A stretch of DNA of 64,000 bases from Gaeumannomyces sp. JS-464 (GCA_002197995.1 NGZR01000002.1:2666001-2730000), one strand, 5' to 3'. Numbered from the stretch's first letter, positions 46,601 to 59,353 are shown. The notes: generated from the letters alone by a model not told the origin. Program-made: numbers and translations.

Positions 46601-49600
46601 CTATCTTGGCTGAGCCTCTAAGGCTAACCCTTTACATGTGCGTCGCGAATGACTGTCCCGGTTGTTTCTTCTCGTGAACCTCTTGCCGCAGGACAAACAT
46701 TCGTGGCGCTTCTCGCCTGTATGGCTCCTCACATGGGACGCCATGTTATAAGCCAATAGAAAGCGCTTAGGGCAGTACGGACACTTTTTCCCCCTGTTGT
46801 TCGTTGCAGCTTCTGGTTGCGGGCTCGGCACTTCCGGAAAGTCGTCGATTCTGTGCTCTTGGAGCATATGGCGGCGAAGGTCCGCCTCGGAAGCAAATCC
46901 AAACTTGGCCCTGTAGCAACTGTCGTGGCAGCAGAAAAAGACAGGCTCGTGGCGCCCCCCGTGCGCGTCTCTGTCACGCTTCGACTCGAACCCGTCGTAG
47001 AAGCGGGGGCAGTAGAGTTTGCTGCATTTGAACAGCTTCTCCCCGTAGTAGAGCCGGAGCTTGTCTTGGGACTCTTGTGAGAGATTCGCCGCAACTGCTT
47101 CCTCCAAAGCCCTCCTGATGTTGCTCGTGAGCTTCGGGAAGTCGAGAACAACAGCTGCATTTCGGTGTTGCCGTTGAGGACCTTGAGCTGTTTTTTGACC
47201 ATATGATCGCTTGGGCGATCCTGTCGTAAGACTCAAAATGTGCAATGGCGTGAATCTTCTTGTGCATCTCTTTCGACATGGGGACTGCGGTGGGCGTCTC
47301 GCTGTAATGCTGGTCAAGGAACACGTCACAGAGCTCCTCCAACTCCTCGATGGCCCTCCGATCATGGCTTTCTCCCTGTAGCCAGGCCATCAAATGTGAT
47401 GCCCAGCTGGACACAGCGTAGTCGTAGAATGCGTATCGGCCAGCTAGGATAGCACGAGTTGTTTCCTGGATGTCGTTGTCCGGATTCATTTCCGGAAAGT
47501 TGAGATATGACATGCTGAGAAGGCATAGGTCAAGCTCACTTTTCAAAGAATCCATGATGTTCTCGTTGATCAAGAATCTGAGCAACGATAGATGGTGGCC
47601 GGATTAGTTTAAGCTGCTCAGAAGCATGGATGCGGGCGCAAGTGAAGTTTGAGGACATACTCCTGACTGTTCCATGCACAAGCTCGATTGTTTGGTCTGC
47701 GTGCACCTCGACGAAAGATGCACAGAGATCTTTAGAAGAGTCCACCAAGCGATCTTTCTGCTCGTTGACCGTCTCTTCTGCGAGATTGATGGATATTGCG
47801 GCTTGGATCTCATACCACTTTAGAGGTCTCCTCGCGGTAGCAGCCCAAGACAAAAGCCGTCTAGAAACCTCATGCTGACTTCTGGATCCAAGAGCTCTTA
47901 ATCCGCTTGTTATCCGGTTGTACCTATTTGGGATACAGCCGAATTAGACCCGAGCTCAAACTCGGAGCCTGGATTACTTACACCTCCACAAGATCCTTCG
48001 GGAAGCGGTCTTCTCTCCACTCGTCGAGGAGCTTCTGGCGTGAGGGCTGGTGGTATAGCTCCTCGAACACGCAACGAGCGAAAATGAAGATTCCTAGACA
48101 TAATTACCACGTATCAGCTTCAAAAGCTCGGAAGCATTGCACACCACAAGAAGGGGAAACATACCACAGGATCTGGCGGTGACGATTTTGGCGAGGTCGA
48201 GCCCCTCGTTTCTCAGCGAGCCAAACCGGAGCTCGAGTTCGGATTGACGATGTGTTGAGAATTCCATAATGTCTCGCTCACTTTTTTCCGCTGTGAGGCT
48301 GAGAGTGGGAAGCGTGGAGAGATCCTTCCTAGCGATGCCATCATCCTGGCTGACGAACAGACACTTAATGTCATCGTGCTTGGTTCTGGGAAGTCCATCT
48401 ACCGTCTCTTTAAACCAAAGACAGATATCTTTCCGCTGCTCTCTGTCACACTCGTCGATTCCGTCCAGGATTACGTAGGTCTTCCGGCTTTTGAGCGCCG
48501 TCGTCAGCAGTTCCTTCGCTAGCTTGACATCGGATAGTACGTCCTGGGGCACTTTGCCACTCTGGGTCGACATCATTAGCTCGCAGTGCAGAATCAGGGT
48601 TTCGTCCTGGGCTAATAGCTGGGCCAGGATCGCCCTGGCGACGACAATGAATTTCCGCCTTTCGGGATCGCTCTCGCTGCAGTAGAAGAACGCAACTGCA
48701 ATACCAGAGAGCTCTCTTGCTTTGTCAACAACGAACGAAGCCAGGACCGATTTACCTGTTCAGGTTATTTCAGTTAGTATAGCCACCACGTTTAACGAGG
48801 CAAAACCCGAGAAACCCTGTACCTGCACCCGGTTTGCCGTTGAGCCAAAGCAATGGCGTTTTGCAAAAGTTGAGATCAAACCAATCTTGAAAGACTGGAT
48901 CCTTAAGTAGCCAGGTACATGACTCTGAGCTCCAGGCTCTGGCTCTCACATGACGTTCGTGAACTGTTTCGATATCTGGAGATCCCAGCCACCGAAAGAC
49001 ATCACTTCTGCGGCGGCGTTGTGTGTCTTCCTTGGTTTTCTTGAGGTTCTCCTCGGCCGTCAACCGTATGCTTTGTATCTCCTCGAACTCGGTAAGGGAA
49101 GCTCGGCTCTCAATGAGCCGCCTATGCCGAGCCAGGTTTTCCTTCAGTTGATTGATGTCTGATTTGAACCCACTCCAATTTGCGAGGAAGAGCTTTTTCC
49201 ACACTGCATACATGAGTGCGGGATCAGTCAAATATCCGGTTTGAAGTATAGAGTTTAATCATCGATGTTTCTCACTCTTCTTGCGGAAGAATCGGAGGGC
49301 AAGTAGTTGGAAATTCAAAATATCTTGGTATATGAGCACGAGCAACTGTCTCATGTGAACGTGGGTTGGATCTTCGAAGAGGGTTTTGAACGATACCAGG
49401 AGTGGAATCTGTTCCCCGATTTGCTGATATGTGTCCAGGAGAGAGTTGAAAGCGTCGGTGAAGTTTGCCGTCATCTAACAAAGCCACATTTGATTAGTTT
49501 CGAATGAGAAAGACTCGGGTGGGTGTTAAAAATGGGCGGAAGGTAGCGGCCATGCACACCATCAACATGAATCTCAATGGTCCCTTCGCAAATGCGGAGT

Positions 49601-49913
49601 GTTGGTCAGCAGTCCGCCTTGTAGGTAAACATATACGCTACTAGCTGGAAAGATGTGGGATTACCCAGACAAAGGCCAGCGTCTCCTCAACGTTGACAAA
49701 GACCTCGACCACCTTGCTATACTCGATCATAGTTTTCACGAAGGGGTCAATCCTCCTCAGATAGCGCAGGCTACCTTTGGCCTCCTGCTCCCTCTGGATT
49801 CTAGACAGCGCTTTTTGGACGTCCTCTAGACTGCTGGATCGGAAGTAGTCTAGCTCCTGTGAGGTCAAGTCTGCCTTGAAGGCATCGTTGACACGCTGGA
49901 ATTCGGTGTCCAT
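46601..49913 (-). CDS. NLR-type STAND protein: DUF7708-like region, NACHT NTPase, C2H2 zinc fingers
   Basis: Multi-exon minus-strand gene. Exons: 49913-49665, 49583-49560 (24 nt), 49474-49276, 49203-48823, 48755-48165, 48093-47982, from about 47935, then from about 47586 to the stop at 46601. The N-terminal helical region (EETLAFVW-GPLRFMLM) matches fungal STAND N-termini. The P-loop is split by an intron and reads NGKPGAG-KSVLAS; Walker B is YVILDGIDECD. A helical region follows, then a basic stretch. The C-terminus has an atypical Cys/His pair (LYCPRFYDGFES, HDSCYRAKFGFAS) and two more classical C2H2 fingers (CPYCPKRFLLAYNMASH, CLSCGKRFTRRN). Frame changes lie at T6 47191-47196 (A6 on the coding strand), near 47160 and near the exon 7/8 join. 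Fungal NLRs sense non-self or cell damage; the ligand is unknown. An ATG at 49973 is an alternative start. Confidence 0.8.
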
Positions 49914-50423
49914 GAGTAATAGAGGCGAGCAGTCGGGAGTGCCGGCAAATTCTAACGCAATGACAATGGACAATCGTGGGTTTGACCAGAACGCAGGGAT
50001 AGAATTCCCCGGAACGCAATGGTTTAGAGGGAAAATATGTGTGTAGTGGTGGCGTAGCTCGAGTTTTTCAATCTTTTCCGGAGCCTGACCTGACCGCCTG
50101 GACGCGCAGCCGGTGTGCGCCTCCTGCGCGCGTTGTCATGTCGCCCGAGACTGTGCCCGACACCGCCCCAGGGCAGGCACCCAATAGGATCCAATTCCGC
50201 GGGCTGTGACACGGCGCTATTCGAAGCTGCGCCTCACGCCCAGAAACGAGATGCATGTAAATGAGCCCACCCAATTTGGTGTCGAGAAGCGCCGTGGTGA
50301 AGTATTTAGTGAGGATATTTTTCTTCCGGGACCTTTCCAACTGCTGTTCACAGACGGTCAGGCTATGCCACTTCGCAAAGAGAAAAAAACCCCTCCAGCC
50401 AGGCTCTACCACACTTTCAGTAC
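49914..50423. promoter_or_regulatory. Shared divergent promoter of NLR and SNF2 genes
   Basis: A 510 bp interval between the two divergent start codons. It must contain both promoters, which makes co-regulation possible. No individual element can be named. Confidence 0.55.
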
Positions 50424-53400
50424 ATGTCGATGGATTACTGCAATCACGCAGAGGCTCAAAAGCGGCCACGTTCAGAAGACGATGGTGGCGACGCTGCATA
50501 TCCAAGCAAACGCCCAACAGAAGTTACCGGCCTCCATCACGCGGTATGCATCAAGGTCTATTAAAGTTTCCCTTTTATAACCGCTGACAAAACAACTCTT
50601 CGCAATACCTAGATTCCTGGAATCGAAGCGCTGTTGGATTGGGCACCAGCACAACTCCCGCAATTCTCTACAGAGGAGCAACAGAGTCTAGCAGAAAATC
50701 CCCTTTCTTGTGAGCCTGTTTCAGCCTCAATCAGCAGCAGCAATGGAGAGCCCGTCGTTTGTTACGGCATGGTGTGTTGCACGACTTCCCACGTGGCAAA
50801 GGTCAGCGGACAAGTACTAAAATCGTCTCAAATGTCAGCTCCCAAAGGTTGAAACGCTACTGAAGTGGACTCCTAAAGAGATGGAATCCGATCAACAGGG
50901 TCTAACCAGATACATGCCATTGCAATTGGACCTAAAGGCGGATCATGCCCTCGTGTCGACCACTAGAAACTCAGCCGTGGGAGTACTGAGCAAGGAGGTT
51001 TTCGAATCGCTGTCGGCCTGCGTTACAAGCACTCCAGAATGTTTCCTGACAATCTGGTTCTCACATCTGAGTGGACATCTAAAACGGCCGAAGCAATGGA
51101 TAAGAAGAAGTTGAAGAAGGGGCTCTTCATGAATGTTGACCTGCTCTTCTTCGGTCCAAGGGGCTCAGGAGATCGCTTAGCTAGTGATCTCGGGAGTCGG
51201 ATGAGTTTTCTACAAAAACCACACGAGGATTTGTGCGCAGGCACCTATGAGAACCCCCAGTCACTACAGCTGCCGTCAAATATTAACTTCCGGGCGACCT
51301 ATGCGACAATGGAACCACAGCTCGAGCTTCACTCAGGGCTTTTCCCAAACTGAAGAAGATGAAGCCCTAGATCTCGATGTCACGGACGGTGGCTCAGCAG
51401 CGTTGAACGATCTAGTCCAGAACATCGACAACTTCTTCGACCATCTGCCACGCCATAAGCCTCTTTCAGTGGTTCAAAAAGATGGACGCATTATGACCAA
51501 GCTCTATGGGTGACTAATTCCCTGCCCCTTATGCTCTGGAATATTTATACTGACGACGTATTTACAGCCACCAACAAGAAGCTATGGAATGGATACTTCA
51601 ACGAGAGCTTGAAAACCCACCCGATGGCGGAAATGAGCTCTGGGAGCGGAGTACACTTCCGTCTGGGGAAATATGGTAAGTGCTTACATTGATATTTGTT
51701 AAATTCGCACGTTATATGAAATAGCTTCCTATGCGAGACATAACAGGACTACCTTACGCAACAAGGTGATAATTTACTTGCTAATAACTTATTGCTTTCC
51801 CCAGCTACCAACATCTCATCACCGGCGCGAAGAGCAGGGCCCCAAGTGACTTCAACGGGGGAATCCTTGCAGACGACATGGGCTTAGGCAAGACCCTGAC
51901 GACTTTGGCAGCGGTTGCCACATCGACTCCACAAGGTTCAGGCAAAGCCACCCTAGTTGTGGTGCCTAGTGAGCGTATGCACAGAGAATTCTCCATGTTC
52001 CAGCAAGTTTCAACACCGAGAAAGCTTACTGACTAAAGCTGTGACTACCATTAAAGTCCTCTTGAACACTTGGATAAAGGAAATTGAGCGGTAAGCCCTG
52101 GCTTGATCGATGAAATATGATCCCATTCTCCAGGACAGTTTTTTTTTTACTGACTGCTCTCCTCTTCGACCATAGCCACTTCTATCCCCATTCTATCCGG
52201 TACTCCAAGTACCACGGCTCTGACAGGCACAATCTTGATGCTGTCCTCCACCAGCAAGATTTAGTCTTGACGACCTACGGGACGGTCATGGCGGACCGCC
52301 GTCGGCCCAGCAGCATAATTCACACAATACACTGGCATCGACTTATCCTGGATGAAGGCAAGTCGACCTCCAGTAATAAGCATGAGAGGGAATGCAATTA
52401 TCTTCGGGGTGCTAACACGGAGGGCGCTTGCCACTTATAAATTAACCAGCTCATCTGATCCGAAACTGGGGCACAAAACAGTTCGACGCTGTGCACTCCA
52501 TCTCCTCCCAGATTCGGTGGTGCTTGACGGGGACGCCTATCCAGAATTCTCTCGACGATCTTGGGTCCCTCGTCAAGTTTCTCAGGATGCCCATCTTCTC
52601 CGAACTAGCCACGTTCAGGAAGTACCTGACAAAATTAAGCCGCAGCAGAGCGCATCCGGAAGGAGAATTCACCAACTTGAGATTGATCCTTTCTTCCATC
52701 TGCCTCCGCAGAAGCAAGGACATCATGCCAGCATCACAGGGGCACACAGAGGAGTATCGCAAGCCCAAGTTCACCGCGACGGAGCTCGGGCAGTACAACA
52801 CCCTCAAGACCGCGTGCAAGAATGCTATAGCCATCAGCGGAAAAAAGAGCACCGGCGCCGTGGCGGCCAGCACGGAGCACACAATCATGGAGGCACTGCT
52901 GCGGCTCCGCATGTTCTGCAACAATGGCGAGGCGGCGTACCTGCTCAATTTGTCGTCGATCATGACGCGAGGCGGCGGGGGCTCCTCTCGCAGCCTTCCT
53001 GACGAGGTGCTAAGCTATTTGCAGCAAAAGGGGGGGCCACTTGCTGCTACTGCACGGTTGACATCGTCTCGCTCGGGCCTAGTGTTAGCGAGGACGTAAG
53101 CAGCAGCAGCAGCGGCAGCAGCACTCCAGAAGGTGACCCGACCCCAGCGTGCCTGACACACTGCCTGCAGCTAGTCTGCAACGAGTGCACCCAACAGTAT
53201 AGAAGCAGTCAAGCAGAGGGGCAGCCTTTCATGTGCTCCCTCTGTAGCAACATCCACGGCAGCGGGAGCGTGTTTGACGAGCAGACACAGCAGGGCTCCG
53301 AGGGGACAGGTCATCCCGGGATGCGGAAGTACCCTTCCAAGATCAACGCGCTCGTGGAGGACATCCGAGTACATTCCCTCACTGACAAGTGGTATGTCAA

Positions 53401-54014
53401 ACCGGCCCGCACTACCCACGCTACGTGCTGGAAGCAGCCAAGTGCTCGACTGACATCCCCAAAGCGTAGTCTTTTCGTTCTGGAAAAAGACGCTTGACAT
53501 TGTCGGCAGCGCCTTGGATGCCCACGGTATCAAGTATCTGAGAGTCGACGGAGACGTCCCGCCAAAGAAGCGAGGGAACATTCTCCTGAAATTCCAAGGT
53601 CGCCACGCTTTCAGCGTTCTGCTGATCACTTTCTCGACTGGGGCCGTCGGGTAAGTGTTCTCTCATTCCCCTGCTCTCCAATCAGTCCGTCAAACTAATA
53701 TGAGTGTTGCCATTGCCGCTAGCCTGAACGGTCTCACGGTCGCAAACAGGGTGCACATCCTCGAGCCCCAGTGGAACCCGGCGGCTGAGAAGCAGGCCAT
53801 CGGCCGCCTGCTGCGCCTCGACCAGTCGAAGAAGGTGACTATCGTACGGTATGCTATGGAGCAGTCCATAGAGGTGTCGGTGCAGAACAAGCAACTACGC
53901 AAGCTGCAGCTGGCGGGTGGAGGATTCGCCAAGCAGCTCAGCCAGGACGAGCGGCGGGCACTGAAGAACGACCAGATGGAGGAGCTGCAGCGGTGCTTGG
54001 ACGGCGGCGAGTGA
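50424..54014 (+). CDS. SNF2-family helicase-like ATPase (HLTF/Rad5-like) with RING-like insert
   Basis: Multi-exon. Exon 1 (50424-50543) starts MSMDYCNHAEAQKRPRSEDD with KR-rich NLS-like sequence; exon 2 is 50613-50771 and exon 3 begins 50839. Further exons run through a HIRAN-like N-terminal region (GLFMNVDLLFFGPRGSGDRL). The SNF2 core has motif I GGILADDMGLGKTLTTLAA (51860-51916), Ia-like LVVVPS, an LTTYGTV motif and WCLTGTPIQN (motif III). A Cys-rich insert, CCYCTVDI...CNECTQQY...CSLC, resembles a degenerate RING. The second RecA lobe has VFSFWKKTLDIV, TFSTGAVGLNGLTVANRV and QAIGRLLRLDQ, where the usual R-G-Q is R-D-Q. The stop is at 54014. Frame changes occur near 51020 and at the G7 run 53030-53036. 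Likely nuclear, acting on nucleosomes or damaged DNA. Confidence 0.82.
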
Positions 54015-54114
54015 AGAGGGGACGCAACTTGACGTGTCCCATGAAGTAACTATGTCTATTCCTTCCCCGACAGAGGTAGCTCTAAAGATGACTTTTTCCT
54101 TCTTGGTACGAGCG

Positions 54115-55010
54115 TTAGTCCCGTTCTCTCTGGAATCTCCGCTTCGTAAATGGCAAGAAACAAGGTCTCATATATGCACACCATAACCCTGCTTCTCCAG
54201 CTCCCTGCTTGCTACAGCCTGCGCCTCGTGACAAAAAAAAGCGCACGACCCCGAACCGGATCACCGCTCCGGCTAACCGCAAAAACGTCACGAGATTAAA
54301 AATAGGGATTCCCAAGTCCCGGTCGACAGTATGGAAGGCATCCGATTTCATCGTCTCTACGATAGCCTCCGACGCGGGATCTGTGGCGACAAAGATCTGG
54401 GATACAGAACATCCCTCCCGGAGGAGGTGCGCTTGGGTGAGGTCGAAGGCCCACTCCAAGCCGCCAAAATCGCCGATACCGTGGCGCGCGCGCTCGTGGG
54501 CGTGGGCGATCTAGGGAGAGGCTGGCCCCGCTCCGGGGCTGCCACCTCGAGGTGTTTCCGGGTGTTCGTCTGGCTTTCCCAGACATAGAGCTCTTGCAAC
54601 ACGCAGGCGGTCGCCCCAACGATGACGGTGGGTTTCTGGCTGCCGACGCGCCCGGTGCGTCCGATGGTGTGGAATTTCATGTAGAGAATTTTGACCATCG
54701 TGCATCGGTCGCTTCGGGGGTTTCGCGGACAAGGGGTGCGGTTCACGCAAGTCACGATGCGGCCGAGACGATGGGACGTTGCTGCTGTGCCGTGTCTCGA
54801 CGGAGAGCAAACTCGCGCTGTAATAGAGCGTGGGCACGGGCGTTATGTTAGTGGCTAGGTGGACGAGATAACGAAGCATTGTCTGAATATCTAGAACAAG
54901 GGAGTGAGACTTACTAGTGTAGGAGGAGAGTGCGCTGAACCAAATATTCTTGGCAGTGCCCGAAGCAATGCGGTAATACTGTTCGACAAGCACTAGGGAC
55001 ACCGCAGCGG
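54115..55010 (-). pseudogene. Possible multi-pass fungal membrane protein, broken frames
   Basis: Three minus-strand segments in different frames look coding. About 55000-54780: GTAKNIWFSALSSYTSKSH, then hydrophobic LRYLVHLATNITPVPTLYYS. About 54700-54550: MVKILYMKFHTIGRTGRVG, then ATACVLQELYVWES. About 54480-54115: LEWAFDLTQAHLLREGC, then a hydrophobic FNLVTFLRLAGAVIRFGVVR. Together they resemble fungal integral-membrane proteins of unknown function. No intact frame was found; it may be a relic or assembly-damaged. Confidence 0.35.
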
Positions 55011-56188
55011 TATCTGTTTGGGGTGGGTGGAAGACACGAAACCTTTAGTTTCTGCGGCGGCCGATCTCATAACAACCAATGGTGGCAGGAAGCTGCTCTG
55101 CGGCAGATACTATACGTCCTTGGGGGCAGAGGCAGGCACGATGTGGTGAGACCAGCCCGGTGGCCAATGTCGAGACGATGGTCGCGCAGGCAGTTGCCCG
55201 CCAAGGCTACATACATCACGCTGGAAGCCGACCAGATCCAAGATGGGGGCGAAAATCGAACGTGAACGCCGGCTCTGAGGTGCTTTAAGGTATGGATAAG
55301 CACCAGAGCAGCCGAGGTCCAGGAGAGCATATGGCGATCAAGTCGATGACGGATAGAGACGCCGGGACGCACAGCCGGCATCCCAGGAAGGTGACAGCCG
55401 CATCCGATAGTGCACGGGAGCCGCCGCCGCCAAGCCATGAGCTCAATGGGCAGGCAACAGTGTCCCATCCTTGCCGGACGTTTCCCTCCTTTATAAACGC
55501 TCAGGCGCAATGATTCTGCATCACACTATCTCTGATCTGCGGTCAGAACTAAACAGACAGTCGCTTTGCCGCCTGGATACACCTCGGCCCCGGCAGACAG
55601 AGGGTGTTCAACGGCAGGACGGGCACCCCGTTCCGCGGCCACGCAGCGCGTCAAGAGCCTCCGTCCTGACCGCGGGCCGCAAACAGGATCGCGATGCCCA
55701 ACTGAACTTTGGCCGCGCTGATACGCTGCCGCCGTCGGATGCGCCGGCCGCAGCAATAGTCGCTGCTGACAATGTGGAGCGGTAGCGGCGGCGGACGGCG
55801 GGACCCACGTCGCTCGGCCCTGACCCTGCGGCAAGGGCCGGCAGTGTCACATTCACGTTCTTGATCCAGCCCGAGTTCGGCGGAAATCGGCCGCGGCGCG
55901 AGCGATTTCCTGCGGCGCAGGCCCGACAGGACTGAGCCGAACGCCGAAGCACGTAGAGAGTGGAATACAGCAGTTCTCGGCGCCTAGAACTGGATTTGTC
56001 ATCAAATCGAATGATATTTCGTCAAACCGAGAGCCGAAACCGAAGTCCGAGGAGAATGTAAGCTGCCCACATAATGGGTATATATTATCGCTCTTTCTCT
56101 TATATATCTTTCCGGAATCTTCTGAGATTCATCGCTGGGACTATTTTTACTCACTGTTCCCAGTGGGCCGCAACAGCACCAATTAGCG
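55011..56188. other. Intergenic, reductase promoter
   Basis: Spacer of about 1.2 kb; frames have no domain. The end is AT-rich (56070-56150) and is the likely core promoter and leader of the reductase at 56189. Confidence 0.5.
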
Positions 56189-57372
56189 ATGGCGCCCCTG
56201 GACGATCCTGCCATCCCGCCTGGAGCCTGGGTGCTCGTGACAGGCGTGAACGGCCTCGTTGGCTCACACGTCGCCGACCAGCTGCTTGCGCACGGTTACA
56301 GGGTGCGTGGGGCCGTCAGGAGCATCGCCAAGAACGCGTGGATGGTCGATTTCTTCAGCCACAAGTTTAGCAAGGGCTCCTTCGAGCTCGTCCAGGTGGT
56401 TGACATGACGCAAGCTGGCGCTTTTGACGATGCCGTCAGGGGCGTGGCGGGCATCATGCATGTGGCGTCGCCCGTTTCCTTCGACCCGGACCCGGACCGG
56501 GTCATCCCCGTGGCCGTGGACTCTACCGTCGGGATCCTCGAGTCCGCCGCGGGCGAGCCCACGGTGAAGCGATTCGTCCTGACATCGTCCTATAGCGCGG
56601 TCGTATACCCGCACCCAAACCAGCGGATCCGGGTTACAACGGAGACCTGGAACGAGGAGGCGGTGACACTCGTCAAGAGCCTGCCGGAAGACATGTCAGA
56701 GTGGCAGAAGGGTTTTGCCGTATATTGTGCCAGCAAAGTCAAGGGAGAGCAGGCCATGTGGAACTGGGTCAAGCAGAACAAGCCTTCCTTTGTGGCTAAC
56801 AGTGGTAAGCATTTCCTTTGGCGGACTTAAAGGATCAGAAGGTGTGACTATTGACTGACGTGTGCTTTTATTGCTGGCAGTACTCCCTGGAGGCAACTTT
56901 GGGAGAATCCTGGACGCAAAGAACCAGGGATATCCGTCGACGACGGGGCTGGCCGAAGCCTTGTACACGAACGAAAACAAGGAGTTTATAGACGTGCTTG
57001 TCAAAGGATACGCACCAGGTATGGGGTCAACCTGTGCATTGCTCCGTTGTCTGTTCCTCAGTGCTAATCGATGTTGCAGAGTGGTTCGTCGATACCGAGG
57101 ACTGCGCGCTGCTTCACGTGGCGGCGCTGGCGCGCAAGGATGTGGCAGGCGAGCGCGTATTTGCTGTCGCCTCACCCTTCAACTGGAACAACGTGCTGCA
57201 GTCGCTAAGGAAGTCATTTCCGGACCGCGAGTTTGCGCAGGACATGCCCGACCTGTACGACGACCTGGCCATAATCGAGCCAGCATCAAGGGCCGAGGCA
57301 CTGCTGAGGGATATGGGCAAGGATGGGTTCCTGTCTCTCGACGAAAGTCTCAGGAGGACATTGGCAGGATGA
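56189..57372 (+). CDS. NAD(P)-dependent ketoreductase (extended SDR, dihydroflavonol-4-reductase-like)
   Basis: Exons 56189-56804, 56881-57018 and 57080-57372 (GTAAGC..GCAG, GTATGG..GCAG); phases agree and the frame is intact, 348 residues. The Rossmann motif WVLVTGVNGLVGSH starts at residue 14. The catalytic Y-x3-K is YCASK at 179-183, and an upstream FVLTSSYSAVV holds the catalytic Ser. These are hallmarks of the fungal ketoreductase / cinnamyl-CoA-reductase-like extended SDR family (PF01370), which reduce a carbonyl with NAD(P)H. The substrate cannot be told; no biosynthetic cluster surrounds it. It is likely cytosolic. Confidence 0.9.
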
Positions 57373-57740
57373 GGCGGAGGCTGTTCGCAACAAAATACAA
57401 GCACGAGGAGGTCTTTGTTCTGTGCCACAGGTTAGTGGGGCTCAATGTGGGGTCAATTGACGCCAGTCGTCATGGGGGCAAGGCGCCCAGCTGGCTCTCC
57501 TTCAATTAGATCCGACGTCACCGTCAGCCTTCTTTGCGACACCATTTGCTCATGTGCCATCAGTATCCCCTATGCCCTATCACCGAGGGCGTCTGGGGTC
57601 ACCAAAATGGACAAGCCGCAGAAGCAGCTGCCCCTAAGGGCACATGCTCGCAACAAATCCATACCCCAAGGTAGAACTGCCCATCTCTGCGCCTTGTCAC
57701 GCTGCAAACAAGGCCACATCTTGATGTCTCCCTAGAGAGC
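57373..57740. other. Intergenic
   Basis: Non-coding spacer after the reductase. No coding signal was seen. Confidence 0.5.
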
Positions 57741-59353
57741 AGGACTCGTGCTGACACGCTCAACGTGCGTAGCGACCCGGCCGCGGTCCACCACAAAGGG
57801 GCCGCTAGACGTCGATGAGTGAGTGTTTGATGGATGAGACCATGTCAAGCAGTCTGGCCTGTTTCGTGATGGCGTCTGGGTGCTGAAAGTGTGCGCTATG
57901 CGCGCCCCAGTGTATCGCTCAGCTCGCCCCGGCCGCCGGATCCGAACGCGAGCTTCCTCTCGCCGGAGCAAGGCTCCAGCCCCAGGCCCACATCGCCGAA
58001 TCCAAGGAGTCCGCGGTCGCCGGGCCGCTCGCCCGCCCCGTCTCCCGCCTAGTGCCACCGCCGAAGAAGGACTTCTCCTTCCTGCTGAGGCCCGAGATAT
58101 ACCACACTCTGAGCCCCAACACAATCCGCCGCCATTCCGGGACTCGCCCCACCAGCCAGATCCGGAAACACCGATCCCTGATCTAGTCACCCGTGGCCAC
58201 TACCGCGCTGCCGCCGTGGCCGCTGTCCAGCAGCTGACGGGCACTGCCGGCTACACTGCGCCCAGCTCCGACGACTATGCTCGCATCTTCTCGTTGCTCC
58301 ACACCGCCTCGCCTGCCTGACCCTCATCGACGCCACAAATATCGCCGCTCAAGAGGTTAAGGCCCTCGAGGACGTGCAGTCGCCCTTCTACCTCGCCAAC
58401 CCCGTCCCCACCCCGGCCCCCTCCATCATCGCCTCGCCCACCACGGCCGTCGGCTTGGGCATCGACGCCATCGCCGCCGGACAGCCGCCACATAGCCCAA
58501 GCCCCAGCTTCCTGGCGGCCCAGCAGCAGGACCCACCAGAGCACCTGGTCCCCTGGGAACTACGCGTCCTGGCCGTGCGCCTGCAGTCGCTCGGCTTTGG
58601 CGACCCGCGCCGCTCAGTCATGAGCTACTACGAGCTGGCCCGCGAGGCCCGCGCCCGGCTCGCGCGCGCGACCGCCAACCACGACAACTCGGCCCGCGAG
58701 CTGTGGCGTGGGCGCCTGGCCGAGCTTGGCCTCCGCGTCGCTGGAGCCCTCATCGAGATGGACGACCTCTCCGGCGCAGCAGCTCACCTCGCCTCGCTGC
58801 CGGCGGTCCACCATGGCACCAGCAGGCTGGCTGCCGCACGCGCCTTGCTGTGGCTGCACCTTGGTGACGTCGATGCCGCCCGTGCCTGTGTGGACGCCGG
58901 CAAGGATGGCGGCTCTTCCTCCACGGCCGATTCTTCCAGGGAGAAGGTTATCTCGGCGCTTTGTGACATGGCCGACGGAGATTACGAATCCGCACTCGCG
59001 ACTTGGACGGATCTGCGTGAGGAGCTACCACGCGATGAGATGGTCGGCGTCAACACAGCCGTCTGTCTTCTTTACGTCGGGAGGATGGAGCAGGTATGTT
59101 TGCGACTCCCAAGCCATCGACCTTCCACTGCCACGTCTGTTTTAACCACGCACGACTGTAGGGTCGAGCCATCCTGGAGGAAATGGTCGACTCGGGCTTT
59201 TCGTCCCACACGCTCCTGTTTAACCTCACGACCATGTACGAGCTTTGCACGGAGCGCGCAAAAGACGAGAAGCAGCGTCTGGCTGAGCGTGTAGCCAACT
59301 TGGAGCCGAGCCTCAAGGGTTGGGAGAAGACGAACGCAGACTTCAAGCTGTAA
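57741..59353 (+). CDS. TRAPP complex subunit 12-like TPR protein
   Basis: Membrane-trafficking tether subunit, TRAPPC12-like. Exon 1 ends RSTTKGPLDVD at a GTGAGT donor (57819); its initiating ATG is not resolved. The intron 57819-57910 joins in phase to SLSSPRPPDPNASFLSPEQG in exon 2. The intrinsically disordered Ser/Pro N-terminus leads to KKDFSFLLRPEIYHTLSPN, then an alpha-helical TPR region (DLVTRGHYRAAAVAAVQQL, ACLTLIDATNIAAQEVKAL, VPWELRVLAVRLQSLGF). A last intron (59094-59161) joins LLYVGRMEQ to GRAILEEMVDSGFSSHTLLF; the stop is at 59353. Frame changes lie near 58046 and at about 58302-58306, where one C appears missing in an ACCCGC context. The family is well known; exact N-terminal start and length are uncertain. 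Confidence 0.75.
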
